A stretch of DNA of 64,000 nucleotides from an uncultured Lachnospiraceae bacterium. GTDB lineage: Bacteria; Bacillota; Clostridia; Lachnospirales; Lachnospiraceae. The notes beneath the pieces were generated by a model. The model saw only the letters and a program-made list of their open reading frames with translations, did not search any database and was not told where the DNA came from. Positions 36,557-44,089 of the stretch are shown piece after piece; the first letter of the stretch is position 1; every line of letters begins with the position of its first letter. The stretch is from the NCBI GenBank assembly GCA_900315735.1, contig ONAD01000003.1, positions 62,001 through 126,000 on the forward strand, written 5' to 3'. The position numbers were made by a program, and so were the translations under genes.

Positions 36557-36584
36557 TTGCGAAACTATAAAATTATGATAAAAT
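36557..36584 (+). promoter_or_regulatory. Sigma-A promoter of ppdK
   Basis: TTGCGA (36557-36562), 16-bp spacer, TAAAAT (36579-36584). About 120 nt of leader follow, with possible small hairpins (CTTGT/ACAAG near 36596; TATCAA/TTGATA 36636-36653). No known riboswitch is recognised. Confidence 0.55.
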
Positions 36585-36709
36585 GAATATGTGCGCTTGT
36601 GGACAAGTGGCACGCGTAATGGGTGACATTGTGGATATCAATTGTTGTTGATAACAGACGATGTTCGCATATCAATAAACCAAAGTAAATTTATTAGGAG
36701 GAATTCAAA

Positions 36710-39346
36710 ATGGCAAACAAATGGGTTTACATGTTCAGTGAAGGAAACATGTCCATGCGTAATCTCCTTGGTGGAAAAGGTGCTAACCTTGCCGAGATGA
36801 CTGATATCGGTCTTCCAGTACCACAGGGATTCACAATCACAACAGAGGCTTGTACTCAGTATTATGAGGATGGCCGCAAGATTAACGACGAAATCATGGC
36901 ACAGGCTATGGAAGGCGTTAAGAAAATGGAAGAGATTAACGGAAAGAAATTCGGAGACCTCAAGAATCCATTACTTGTTTCTGTTCGTTCCGGTGCTAGA
37001 GCATCTATGCCAGGTATGATGGACACCATCTTAAACCTTGGACTGAATGACGAAGTAGTTGCAGCAATGATCGCTGGAAACCCAGATCCTAAATTCGAGC
37101 GTTTCGTATATGACTCTTACAGACGTTTTATCCAGATGTTCTCTGACGTTGTTATGGAAGTTGGTAAGAAATATTTCGAGCAGCTCATCGATAAGATGAA
37201 AGCAGACAGAGGAGTTAAGTTCGACGTTGAACTTACAGCCACTGACTTAAAAGAATTAGCAGAGCAGTTCAAAGCTGAGTACAAGAACCAGTTAGGAAGC
37301 GATTTCCCATCTGATCCTGTAGAGCAGTTAAAATTAGCTATCGAAGCTGTATTCCGTTCATGGGATAACCCACGTGCAAACGTATATCGTCGTGATAACG
37401 ATATCCCATATTCCTGGGGAACAGCAGTTAACGTAATGCCTATGGTATTCGGTAACTTAAATGATGAGTCTGGTACAGGTGTTGCATTTACCCGTGATCC
37501 TGCTACAGGCGAGAAGAAATTAATGGGTGAGTTCTTAATCAACGCTCAGGGTGAGGACGTAGTTGCCGGTGTTCGTACACCTATGCCAATCGCTCAGATG
37601 GAGCAGGAATTCCCAGAAGCATATGCTGAGTTCATCAAGGTTTGTGAGACTCTTGAGAATCACTACCATGACATGCAGGATATGGAGTTTACAGTAGAGA
37701 ACAAGAAGTTATACATGCTTCAGTGCCGTAATGGTAAGAGAACTGCTCCAGCAGCTCTTAAGATTGCATGTGACCTTGTTGATGAAGGACATAAGACAGA
37801 AGAAGAAGCAGTAGCTATGATCGATCCTCGTAACTTAGATACACTTCTTCATCCACAGTTCGATGCAGCAGCATTAAAAGCAGCTACACCAATCGGAAAA
37901 GGTTTAGGAGCTTCTCCTGGAGCAGCTTGTGGTAAGATCGTCTTCACAGCAGAAGATGCTGAAGCTTGGAACGCTCGTGGAGAGAAAGTTGTACTTGTTC
38001 GTCTTGAGACATCTCCAGAAGACATCACAGGTATGAAAGCTTCCCAGGGTATCTTAACTGTTCGTGGTGGTATGACATCTCACGCAGCCGTAGTTGCTCG
38101 TGGTATGGGTACATGCTGTGTATCCGGATGTGGCGATATCGCTATGGACGAAGAGAATAAGAAATTCACTCTTGCTGGAAAAGAATTCCATGAGGGAGAT
38201 TTCATCTCTATCGATGGTACAACAGGTAACATCTACGATGGCGAAATCAAGACAGTTGACGCTACCATCGCTGGTGAGTTCGGCCGTGTTATGGCTTGGG
38301 CTGACAAATATAGAAAACTTAAAGTTCGTACAAATGCAGATACTCCTGCAGATGCTAAGAAAGCTCGTGAGCTTGGAGCAGAAGGTATCGGACTTTGCCG
38401 TACAGAGCATATGTTCTTCGAAGAAGATAGAATTGCAGCATTCCGTGAGATGATCTGTTCTGACACTGTAGAAGAAAGAGAAGCAGCTCTTGAGAAGATT
38501 CTTCCATATCAGCAGGGAGACTTCAAAGCTCTTTATGAAGCACTGGAAGGATGCCCAGTTACTATTCGTTTCCTGGATCCACCTCTTCATGAGTTCGTTC
38601 CTACAGAGGAAGCTGACATTAAGAAATTAGCAGATGCTCAGGGCAAGACTGTTGAGCAGATTAAGACAATCATCAATGGACTTCACGAGTTTAACCCAAT
38701 GATGGGTCACAGAGGATGTCGTCTTGCTGTAACATATCCTGAAATTGCTAAGATGCAGACAAAAGCTGTTATCCGTGCAGCAATCGAAGTTCAGAAAGAG
38801 CATGCAGATTGGAATGTTAAACCTGAAATCATGATTCCATTAGTATGTGAAGTTGAAGAACTTAAATACGTTAAGAAAGTAGTTGTTGAGACAGCAGACG
38901 CTGAAATCGCAGCTGCAGGCGTTAAATTAGAGTACGAAGTTGGTACTATGATCGAGATTCCTAGAGCTGCTCTTACAGCTGATGAAATCGCTAAAGAAGC
39001 TGACTTCTTCTGCTTCGGTACTAACGACTTAACTCAGATGACATTTGGATTCTCCCGTGATGATGCTGGTAAGTTCTTAGACGCTTACTATGATAAGAAG
39101 ATCTTCGAGAATGATCCATTTGCTAAGTTAGACCAGACTGGTGTTGGTAAACTTATGGATATGGCACTGAAACTTGGTAAGCCAGTTAATCCTAACCTTC
39201 ACGTTGGTATCTGTGGAGAGCACGGTGGAGATCCTTCATCTGTTGAATTCTGCCACAAGATTGGTCTTGACTATGTATCATGTTCACCATTCCGTGTACC
39301 AATCGCTAGATTAGCAGCAGCTCAGGCAGCAATCGCTAACAAATAA
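36710..39346 (+). CDS. ppdK: Pyruvate, phosphate dikinase
   Basis: Interconverts pyruvate, ATP and Pi with PEP, AMP and PPi; in anaerobes it can work in the glycolytic direction. 878 aa. N-terminal ATP-grasp part with GGKGANLAEMTDIGLPVPQG, central phosphohistidine loop GGMTSHAAVVARGMGTCCVSG (catalytic His about residue 456; positions 450-470), C-terminal PEP domain with DLTQMTFGFSRDD and the catalytic Cys in HVGICGEHGGDP near 830. Codon choice differs from its neighbours: GCT, GTT, CTT and CGT are far more frequent, the usual sign of very high expression. Confidence 0.97.
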   Translation: MANKWVYMFSEGNMSMRNLLGGKGANLAEMTDIGLPVPQGFTITTEACTQYYEDGRKINDEIMAQAMEGVKKMEEINGKKFGDLKNPLLVSVRSGARASMPGMMDTILNLGLNDEVVAAMIAGNPDPKFERFVYDSYRRFIQMFSDVVMEVGKKYFEQLIDKMKADRGVKFDVELTATDLKELAEQFKAEYKNQLGSDFPSDPVEQLKLAIEAVFRSWDNPRANVYRRDNDIPYSWGTAVNVMPMVFGNLNDESGTGVAFTRDPATGEKKLMGEFLINAQGEDVVAGVRTPMPIAQMEQEFPEAYAEFIKVCETLENHYHDMQDMEFTVENKKLYMLQCRNGKRTAPAALKIACDLVDEGHKTEEEAVAMIDPRNLDTLLHPQFDAAALKAATPIGKGLGASPGAACGKIVFTAEDAEAWNARGEKVVLVRLETSPEDITGMKASQGILTVRGGMTSHAAVVARGMGTCCVSGCGDIAMDEENKKFTLAGKEFHEGDFISIDGTTGNIYDGEIKTVDATIAGEFGRVMAWADKYRKLKVRTNADTPADAKKARELGAEGIGLCRTEHMFFEEDRIAAFREMICSDTVEEREAALEKILPYQQGDFKALYEALEGCPVTIRFLDPPLHEFVPTEEADIKKLADAQGKTVEQIKTIINGLHEFNPMMGHRGCRLAVTYPEIAKMQTKAVIRAAIEVQKEHADWNVKPEIMIPLVCEVEELKYVKKVVVETADAEIAAAGVKLEYEVGTMIEIPRAALTADEIAKEADFFCFGTNDLTQMTFGFSRDDAGKFLDAYYDKKIFENDPFAKLDQTGVGKLMDMALKLGKPVNPNLHVGICGEHGGDPSSVEFCHKIGLDYVSCSPFRVPIARLAAAQAAIANK

Positions 39347-39408
39347 GAATGGAACAAAATATAATATGTAGCATTTCTGGCATTGCCTAGAGGCTATATA
39401 GTAAAGGT

Positions 39409-39437
39409 AAGCCCCTCCGGTTGGAGGGGCTTATTTT
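39409..39437 (+). terminator. Rho-independent terminator of ppdK
   Basis: AAGCCCCTCC, loop GGTT, GGAGGGGCTT (39409-39432), then ATTTTG. Confidence 0.85.
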
Positions 39438-39509
39438 GTGATAGATAAAGTCCATAGTGTTTGATATAATAAAAACGTTAATCGAGGTTATTTATTGGAG
39501 ATAAAATAT

Positions 39510-40166
39510 ATGAACAAAGAATGGGCTGAATTAAATAGAACAATGCAGGCACAGATAAAAAGAAAAGAAACCTATGAAGATGGGATTGAAACATTGTTTT
39601 GTTTACGAAATCAGTTAATGAAAACACTGTTGTTATTACATGAGGAATTAAAAAGAGATGATTTTAATGCCATTCCATTTATCAATGCAGATGGTTATCA
39701 TAACAAAACAATCGCTTATTCTATCTGGCATATTTTCCGGATAGAAGATATCGTTGCGCATACATTGATAAATAACGATGAACAGATATTTTTTTCTAAG
39801 AATTATAAAGAACGTATGAATGCTCCTGTTATTACCACAGGAAATGAATTTGTGAAGCAGGAAATTGCAGGCTTTTCAAAACAGCTTAATCTGGAGGCAC
39901 TTTATTCTTATATTTCAGAAGTAAAGGAAAGCACCGAGCATATAATCCGGAGAATATCCTATGGGGAATTGAAACAGAAAATTTCTCAGGAAAGAAAAAC
40001 AAATTTACAGAACCTGCATGTTGTGAGCACGGAGGAAAATGCGGTTTGGCTGATTGATTACTGGTGTAACAAAGATATCCGTGGTTTGATTCAGATGCCA
40101 TTTTCCAGACATTGGATTATGCATGTAGAAGCATGTTTACGCATAAAAAAGAGATTGCCCTTGTAA
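39510..40166 (+). CDS. DinB-like/YfiT-like putative metal-binding protein
   Basis: 218 aa from ATG 39510 (TTGGAG 9 nt upstream). Four-helix type sequence with histidines placed as in DinB-like proteins: SIWHIFRIEDIVAHTLI (two His near residues 71 and 81) and SRHWIMHVEA near the end. Conserved blocks WLIDYWCNKDIRGLIQMPF also appear in relatives from Clostridia. The DinB_2 superfamily includes thiol transferases but this branch has no tested function. The stop codon lies inside the promoter of the next gene. Confidence 0.65.
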   Translation: MNKEWAELNRTMQAQIKRKETYEDGIETLFCLRNQLMKTLLLLHEELKRDDFNAIPFINADGYHNKTIAYSIWHIFRIEDIVAHTLINNDEQIFFSKNYKERMNAPVITTGNEFVKQEIAGFSKQLNLEALYSYISEVKESTEHIIRRISYGELKQKISQERKTNLQNLHVVSTEENAVWLIDYWCNKDIRGLIQMPFSRHWIMHVEACLRIKKRLPL

Positions 40167-40189
40167 ATTTGTATTGTTTGTATTATAAT
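40161..40189 (+). promoter_or_regulatory. Sigma-A promoter of the GntR operon
   Basis: TTGTAA (40161-40166), 17-bp spacer, TATAAT (40184-40189). Confidence 0.7.
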
Positions 40190-40201
40190 TCATAATACAA
40201 A
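40177..40201. promoter_or_regulatory. Perfect 10-bp inverted repeat over the -10 box, candidate GntR operator
   Basis: TTTGTATTAT, spacer AATTC, ATAATACAAA. It covers the -10 box, so binding would block transcription; autoregulation by the GntR protein encoded just downstream is the simplest reading. Confidence 0.65.
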
Positions 40202-40282
40202 AAGAAAACTGACATATCAAAGAAAAATGAAGAAAGGATATTCCAGAATAGAATATCAAAAAATCAGAAAGGGGGATTCTGG

Positions 40283-40648
40283 GTGGTTATATCCATAAAT
40301 GAAACATCGGAAGTGCCAATTTATCAGCAGATTCGAAATCAGATTGTACTTGGAATATCCGATGGAAGATTAAAGCCGGGAGAGCAGCTTCCCACTGTAC
40401 GTGCATTGGCCGGAGAAATCGGAATCAATTCCATGACGGTGAATAAAGCATATGCACTTTTAAAGCAGGAAGGCTATATCTATACGGACCGGCGGAATGG
40501 AGCCCATGTGCGGAAGGAATTTTCGGAAGCGAAGGAATTATCGGAGAAATCCAAAGAACTATTGCAGCAGATTATTTCCGAAGCCAAAATCTGTGGTATG
40601 ACACAGGAAGAATTCTTAAAGATATGTGAGAATATGTATAAGGGGTGA
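40283..40648 (+). CDS. GntR family regulator, YtrA subfamily
   Basis: 121 aa from GTG 40283 (AAGGGGG upstream). The winged-helix part is PIYQQIRNQIVLGISDGRLK, then PTVRALAGEIGINSMTVNKAYALL, typical GntR. The C-terminal tail is only about 50 helical residues, which marks the short YtrA subfamily. These regulators usually control adjacent membrane or ABC-transporter genes. The downstream gene overlaps or abuts it (stop 40648, next start 40654). Confidence 0.93.
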   Translation: MVISINETSEVPIYQQIRNQIVLGISDGRLKPGEQLPTVRALAGEIGINSMTVNKAYALLKQEGYIYTDRRNGAHVRKEFSEAKELSEKSKELLQQIISEAKICGMTQEEFLKICENMYKG

Positions 40649-40653
40649 GAAAA

Positions 40654-42015
40654 ATGTTTCTTAATATTATATTTTTTGCAACATTGTATCCTGTTTTATT
40701 TATCGTATGTATTGTATTTGCGTTACAGAATTCCTATAAAGATGGCATGCTTTTTGCTGTAAATATGAAACGTGAATGGGTAGAGGATGAGAATGTAAAA
40801 GCAATCCAGAAGCGCTTTAAAAAAGAAATGATATGGTATGGTCTTATTCTTGCAATCATTCCGTTTAGCTGCCTTTTTATTCCATACTTTTCCATACAGA
40901 TGACAATCTGGATGGTGTGGTTGATTGTAGCGATTATTCTATTGACGCTTCCAACTGTATTTGCCAATAACCGTCTGAAACAATGGAAACGGAAAATGGG
41001 CTGCTATGAAGAGCAGTCAGCAGAACGATATGTGGAATTAAAGAATGCAGGAACTGTCCGCTGCATGCATTTCCTTCCATTTTTTATACCGCTTGCCGTA
41101 GGAACAGTAGCTGCAATTGCTGTTATTCCTTTTGCTAAGGTAATGGGAATATCCTGTCTCATTGGTGCCGCAGGTGGATATATTTTTTTGCTGGTAGCAA
41201 TTTGGACGGACCGGCAGCCGGTACAGGTAATAAGCAGCAATAGTGATATCAATATTAATTATACCAGAGCCAAGAAAAAAATCTGGAAGAACATGTGGCT
41301 GTGTGCTATCTGGCTGAATACAGCATTAATCCTGTTTTTAATTCTGGTATCTTTTATGCAAAAGCAGGTGGGAATGATTTATCTTGCAGGCATGATTGTA
41401 TTTGTAATTCTTCTCACCGCTATGTGCATTCCGGCTATTGTTATGTTAGGAAGAGTAGAAAAGGCATATGAAGATAAACATGATTTAAATGGAGGAATCG
41501 AAGACGACAGAAACTGGATTGGCGGTATGTTTTACTATAATCCGAAGGATTCACATACCATCGTGGATAAAAGGGTTGGAATCGGAACTACGGTCAATAT
41601 GGCAACCAAAGCAGGAAAAGGCACGATATTGTTTACTATAATAGCATTGCTGATGCTGCCACTTGTCTGTGTATGGGTGATTGCAGAGGAATTTACCCCG
41701 ATTCATTTGGAGATTGAAAATCAGTCCCTTTGTGCAGAACAGATTCGTACGGATTATGTGATATCACTGGATGCATTAGATGATGTGGAAATGCTGACAG
41801 AGCTGCCGGACTGGTCCAAGGTAAATGGAACCGGCATGGACACTCTGGAAAAAGGAACCTTTAAGATAAGCGGTGAAGGGGAATGCCAGGTATTCTTAAA
41901 TCCACAGAATAAAAAGTTCCTGTATTTTACCGCAAATGGAAAGTGCTACTATATGAGTGGTGTTGACGATACCGAGACGGAAGAGATTTATCAGGAAATT
42001 TTGAATCAAAAATAG
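40654..42015 (+). CDS. DUF1648/DUF5808-type membrane protein
   Basis: 453 aa with about eight hydrophobic segments. An N-terminal pair surrounds FAVNMKREWVEDENVKAIQK; near residue 285 the block NWIGGMFYYNPKDSHTIVDK, followed by RVGIGTTVNMATKAGK, matches DUF5808. The C-terminal part after the last helix is an acidic extracytoplasmic domain. Such proteins are typically paired with YtrA-type GntR regulators, as here. Function unknown. ATG 40654 is preferred to GTG 40645 because AAGGGG then has 9-nt spacing. Confidence 0.78.
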   Translation: MFLNIIFFATLYPVLFIVCIVFALQNSYKDGMLFAVNMKREWVEDENVKAIQKRFKKEMIWYGLILAIIPFSCLFIPYFSIQMTIWMVWLIVAIILLTLPTVFANNRLKQWKRKMGCYEEQSAERYVELKNAGTVRCMHFLPFFIPLAVGTVAAIAVIPFAKVMGISCLIGAAGGYIFLLVAIWTDRQPVQVISSNSDININYTRAKKKIWKNMWLCAIWLNTALILFLILVSFMQKQVGMIYLAGMIVFVILLTAMCIPAIVMLGRVEKAYEDKHDLNGGIEDDRNWIGGMFYYNPKDSHTIVDKRVGIGTTVNMATKAGKGTILFTIIALLMLPLVCVWVIAEEFTPIHLEIENQSLCAEQIRTDYVISLDALDDVEMLTELPDWSKVNGTGMDTLEKGTFKISGEGECQVFLNPQNKKFLYFTANGKCYYMSGVDDTETEEIYQEILNQK

Positions 42016-42018
42016 GGT

Positions 42019-42067
42019 GATGGGACAAAACTACGGGAAACACGCTTTGCGAGCGACTCACGCAAAT
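42019..42067 (+). repeat. Dispersed repeat, copy B
   Basis: AAACTACGGGAAACACGCTT followed by TGCGAG, the same core as copy A (29471-29496). It sits between the membrane protein gene and the AbiE-like operon promoter. Confidence 0.55.
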
Positions 42068-42073
42068 GAAAAT

Positions 42074-42110
42074 ATTTGACTTGTAACATAAAAAGAGTTA
42101 CAATTCAAAT
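42074..42110. promoter_or_regulatory. Promoter and palindromic operator of the AbiE-like operon
   Basis: ATTTGACTTGTAAC (42074-42087) and GTTACAATTCAAAT (42097-42110) form a 14-bp inverted repeat with one mismatch and a 9-bp spacer. The same bases hold the promoter: TTGACT (42076-42081), 17-bp spacer, TACAAT (42099-42104). Binding by the first gene product would shut off the operon, as reported for AbiEi antitoxins. Confidence 0.7.
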
Positions 42111-42129
42111 ATATAAAGGAGATGGAACT

Positions 42130-43080
42130 TTGAGAGAGTATTTAGAACAAATAATGCATCAAAGTATTGCGGAACGTCCTTATGACTCTGTGGAGAAATT
42201 ACCACTGGGATGCAGAAATGCATTTGAATTAACAATCATAGAAATTCAAAATCAGGAAATTCTTTTAGCAACACCGGTCGATACGATGAATCTGACAGAA
42301 CTTCGAAAAATGCGAATTCAACTGGAGCGGTATACAGGGTATCAATGTGTGTTCTATTTAAAAAAAGCAAATTGGTATTCAATTCCTAAAATGGTGGAAG
42401 AGGGAATTCCTTTTATATGGGAAAATCATCAGATTTATCTACCGTTTATGGGAATGCTTTTGAAAAAAAATGAGCAGAGAACACCAAAGAACTGTTCTGT
42501 TATTTCATTTTTGACGCAGAAAATGTTATTGAAAGCCTTATATGAAAACTGGCAGGATGTATCTGCAGTGTGGGCAGCAGAGAAAATGGAAGTGTCCAGA
42601 ATGTCGATAACCAGATGTTTTGATGAAATTGAGGCTTTGGGAATGCCTTTTTTGAAAATGAATGGAAGATCAAGACGTTTCTTTGCCAGAAATGATAAGA
42701 AAGTAATGTGGGAGGAAATGCGTCCGTTTTTGCGAAATCCTGTTATACATGAATTCAGACCGGAAAGAAAACCTGACGCAGATATGATTTTAAGTGGCAT
42801 ATCTGCATTGGCAGAGTACTCCATGTTGGGAGAAGATAGCTATGCCACATATGCTATAAGTAAAGCTCAGGTTGGAGCGTTAGGGTTAAAATCTATTCGG
42901 GAAATCCCAAAGAATGAAGAACCAGTCTGTATAGTGCAGGAAATGGGATATATTTTGCCCTTTGAGAAGGTAAATGTGGTAGATCCGCTTTCGTTGACAC
43001 TGATACTGTCAGACGAGGAAATGAAAGATCCTCGTGTAGAAAGTTCTGTGAATGAAATGTTGGAGGAATTTGTATGGTAA
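42130..43080 (+). CDS. Putative antitoxin/regulator of an AbiE-like toxin-antitoxin locus
   Basis: 316 aa from TTG 42130 (AAAGGAG 8 nt upstream). The N-terminal half has no domain I can name; the middle holds a winged helix-turn-helix (WAAEKMEVSRMSITRCFDEI, about residues 157-176) followed by a basic wing (KMNGRSRRFFARND). The stop overlaps the start of a nucleotidyltransferase-type toxin gene by 7 bp. The pairing and the palindrome over the promoter support an antitoxin role. It is not a textbook AbiEi sequence, where the HTH is N-terminal, so it may be a divergent type. Repression by this protein is inference. Confidence 0.65.
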   Translation: MREYLEQIMHQSIAERPYDSVEKLPLGCRNAFELTIIEIQNQEILLATPVDTMNLTELRKMRIQLERYTGYQCVFYLKKANWYSIPKMVEEGIPFIWENHQIYLPFMGMLLKKNEQRTPKNCSVISFLTQKMLLKALYENWQDVSAVWAAEKMEVSRMSITRCFDEIEALGMPFLKMNGRSRRFFARNDKKVMWEEMRPFLRNPVIHEFRPERKPDADMILSGISALAEYSMLGEDSYATYAISKAQVGALGLKSIREIPKNEEPVCIVQEMGYILPFEKVNVVDPLSLTLILSDEEMKDPRVESSVNEMLEEFVW

Positions 43081-43723
43081 AAGGAATCGATATTTTTCAA
43101 GAGTATTTTAACGAATATACAGATCAATATGTGCTGATTGGTGGGGCAGCATGTAGTGTGTCTTTTGAAGAACAGGATATCAATTTTGGAAGAACAACAA
43201 AAGATCTCGATATTGTTCTGATTGTGGAGGCACAAACAAAAGAATTTGGAGAACGTTTCTGGAAATTTATCAAAGACGGAAAATATAGAATCAGGGCAAA
43301 AAGTAATGGGGAACCACAGTTCTATAGATTTGATAAGCCGGAAGATGAACGATTTCCCAAGATGATAGAATTGTTTTCAAGAACTAATTATCTGTTACAG
43401 GAGGAGAATGGACTGACACCAATTCATATTGATGATTCGGTATCAAGCCTTTCTGCTATTCTCTTAAATGATGCTTATTACCAGGCATTAATGGATGGAA
43501 GAGAAATTATGAGGGGAATCTCGGTGTTAAAGCCGGAATGGATTATCCCATTTAAGGCAAAAGCATGGCTGGATCTAATATTCTTCCGGACGAAGTGCGA
43601 AAGGATATGGAGAAATTTATAGAGCAGTTTGATGTTACGGAAAGTGAATTGAAGAATTTAAAAATTCGTGGAACAAAACCGGAAGACATCAAGCAGGTAT
43701 TGCAAACTACATATCTGGAATAA
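43074..43723 (+). pseudogene. AbiEii-like nucleotidyltransferase toxin, broken by a frame-shifting deletion
   Basis: The frame from ATG 43074 shows YVLIGGAACSVSF and RTTKDLDIVLIV, the GG ... DxD nucleotidyltransferase motif of AbiEii/AbiGii toxins, and runs to WIIPFKAKAWLDL. Intact relatives continue with a lysine-rich helix (I recall a K-D-I-K-KH-NDVFRL type segment). Here it reads IFFRTKCERIWRNL and stops at 43622. From 43571 another frame gives a family-like end, SNILPDEVRKDMEKF to IKQVLQTTYLE, stopping at 43723. About 30-35 codons seem lost at 43571-43580. The toxin is therefore probably inactive; the antitoxin frame is intact. Confidence 0.7.
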
Positions 43724-43766
43724 GTTATGAATGCTGGAAGGGCATTATAAATTATAAAAATAAAAC

Positions 43767-43821
43767 CAGCCTGTCTTACCGGACACTCTGAATCATCAGA
43801 AGTGCCGAGTAGGGCAGGCTG
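43767..43821 (-). terminator. Terminator of the TAXI-gltS operon
   Basis: CAGCCTG (43767-43773) and CAGGCTG (43815-43821) form the outer stem with further inner pairing. On the minus strand it is followed by a T-rich tract (plus-strand A-run 43754-43765). Confidence 0.75.
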
Positions 43822-43849
43822 TATTTGCTTACGTGTGTAGCGAGAATAA

Positions 43850-44074
43850 TCAGTGTTTTCTTCGGATATGTACTTCCGGAATGGCAACATTGTCAAAGCT
43901 GACGCTGGAAGCATGTTCTTCTGTGGAAAAATCCTGTTCCTCTGCTGCATGGGTGGTGGTATCAGAAGCTGCTTTGTGTATTTCCGGAATGGCAACATTA
44001 TCATAAGTTAAATCATAATTTTTCTTTTCACGTTCTTTTCTTGCATTCTTGATTTTATTTTTAAAATGAAACAT
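43850..44074 (-). CDS. Small protein with a duplicated YDNVAIPEIH motif
   Basis: 74 aa. A basic N terminus (MFHFKNKIKNARKEREKK) leads to two copies of one segment: YDNVAIPEIH at about residues 24-33 and FDNVAIPEVH at about 60-69, separated by an acidic Thr/Glu/His-rich linker. The duplication is also visible in the DNA (TTCCGGAATGGCAACATT at 43873-43890 and again near 43988). AGGAG precedes the start at 44074. It follows gltS by 16 bp in the same operon. I know no family for it. It might be a symporter accessory peptide; this is a guess from position. Confidence 0.6.
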   Translation of the reverse strand: MFHFKNKIKNARKEREKKNYDLTYDNVAIPEIHKAASDTTTHAAEEQDFSTEEHASSVSFDNVAIPEVHIRRKH

Positions 44075-44089
44075 AAGGTTCTCCTTTAT

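Noticed and set aside
36585-36709. Riboswitch in the ppdK leader
   Set aside because: Only small, weak hairpins are visible and nothing matches a known class; reported only as a leader.
42130-43080. Simple MarR-type metabolite regulator
   Set aside because: The 7-bp overlap with a nucleotidyltransferase toxin gene and the operator over the promoter favour a toxin-antitoxin reading.
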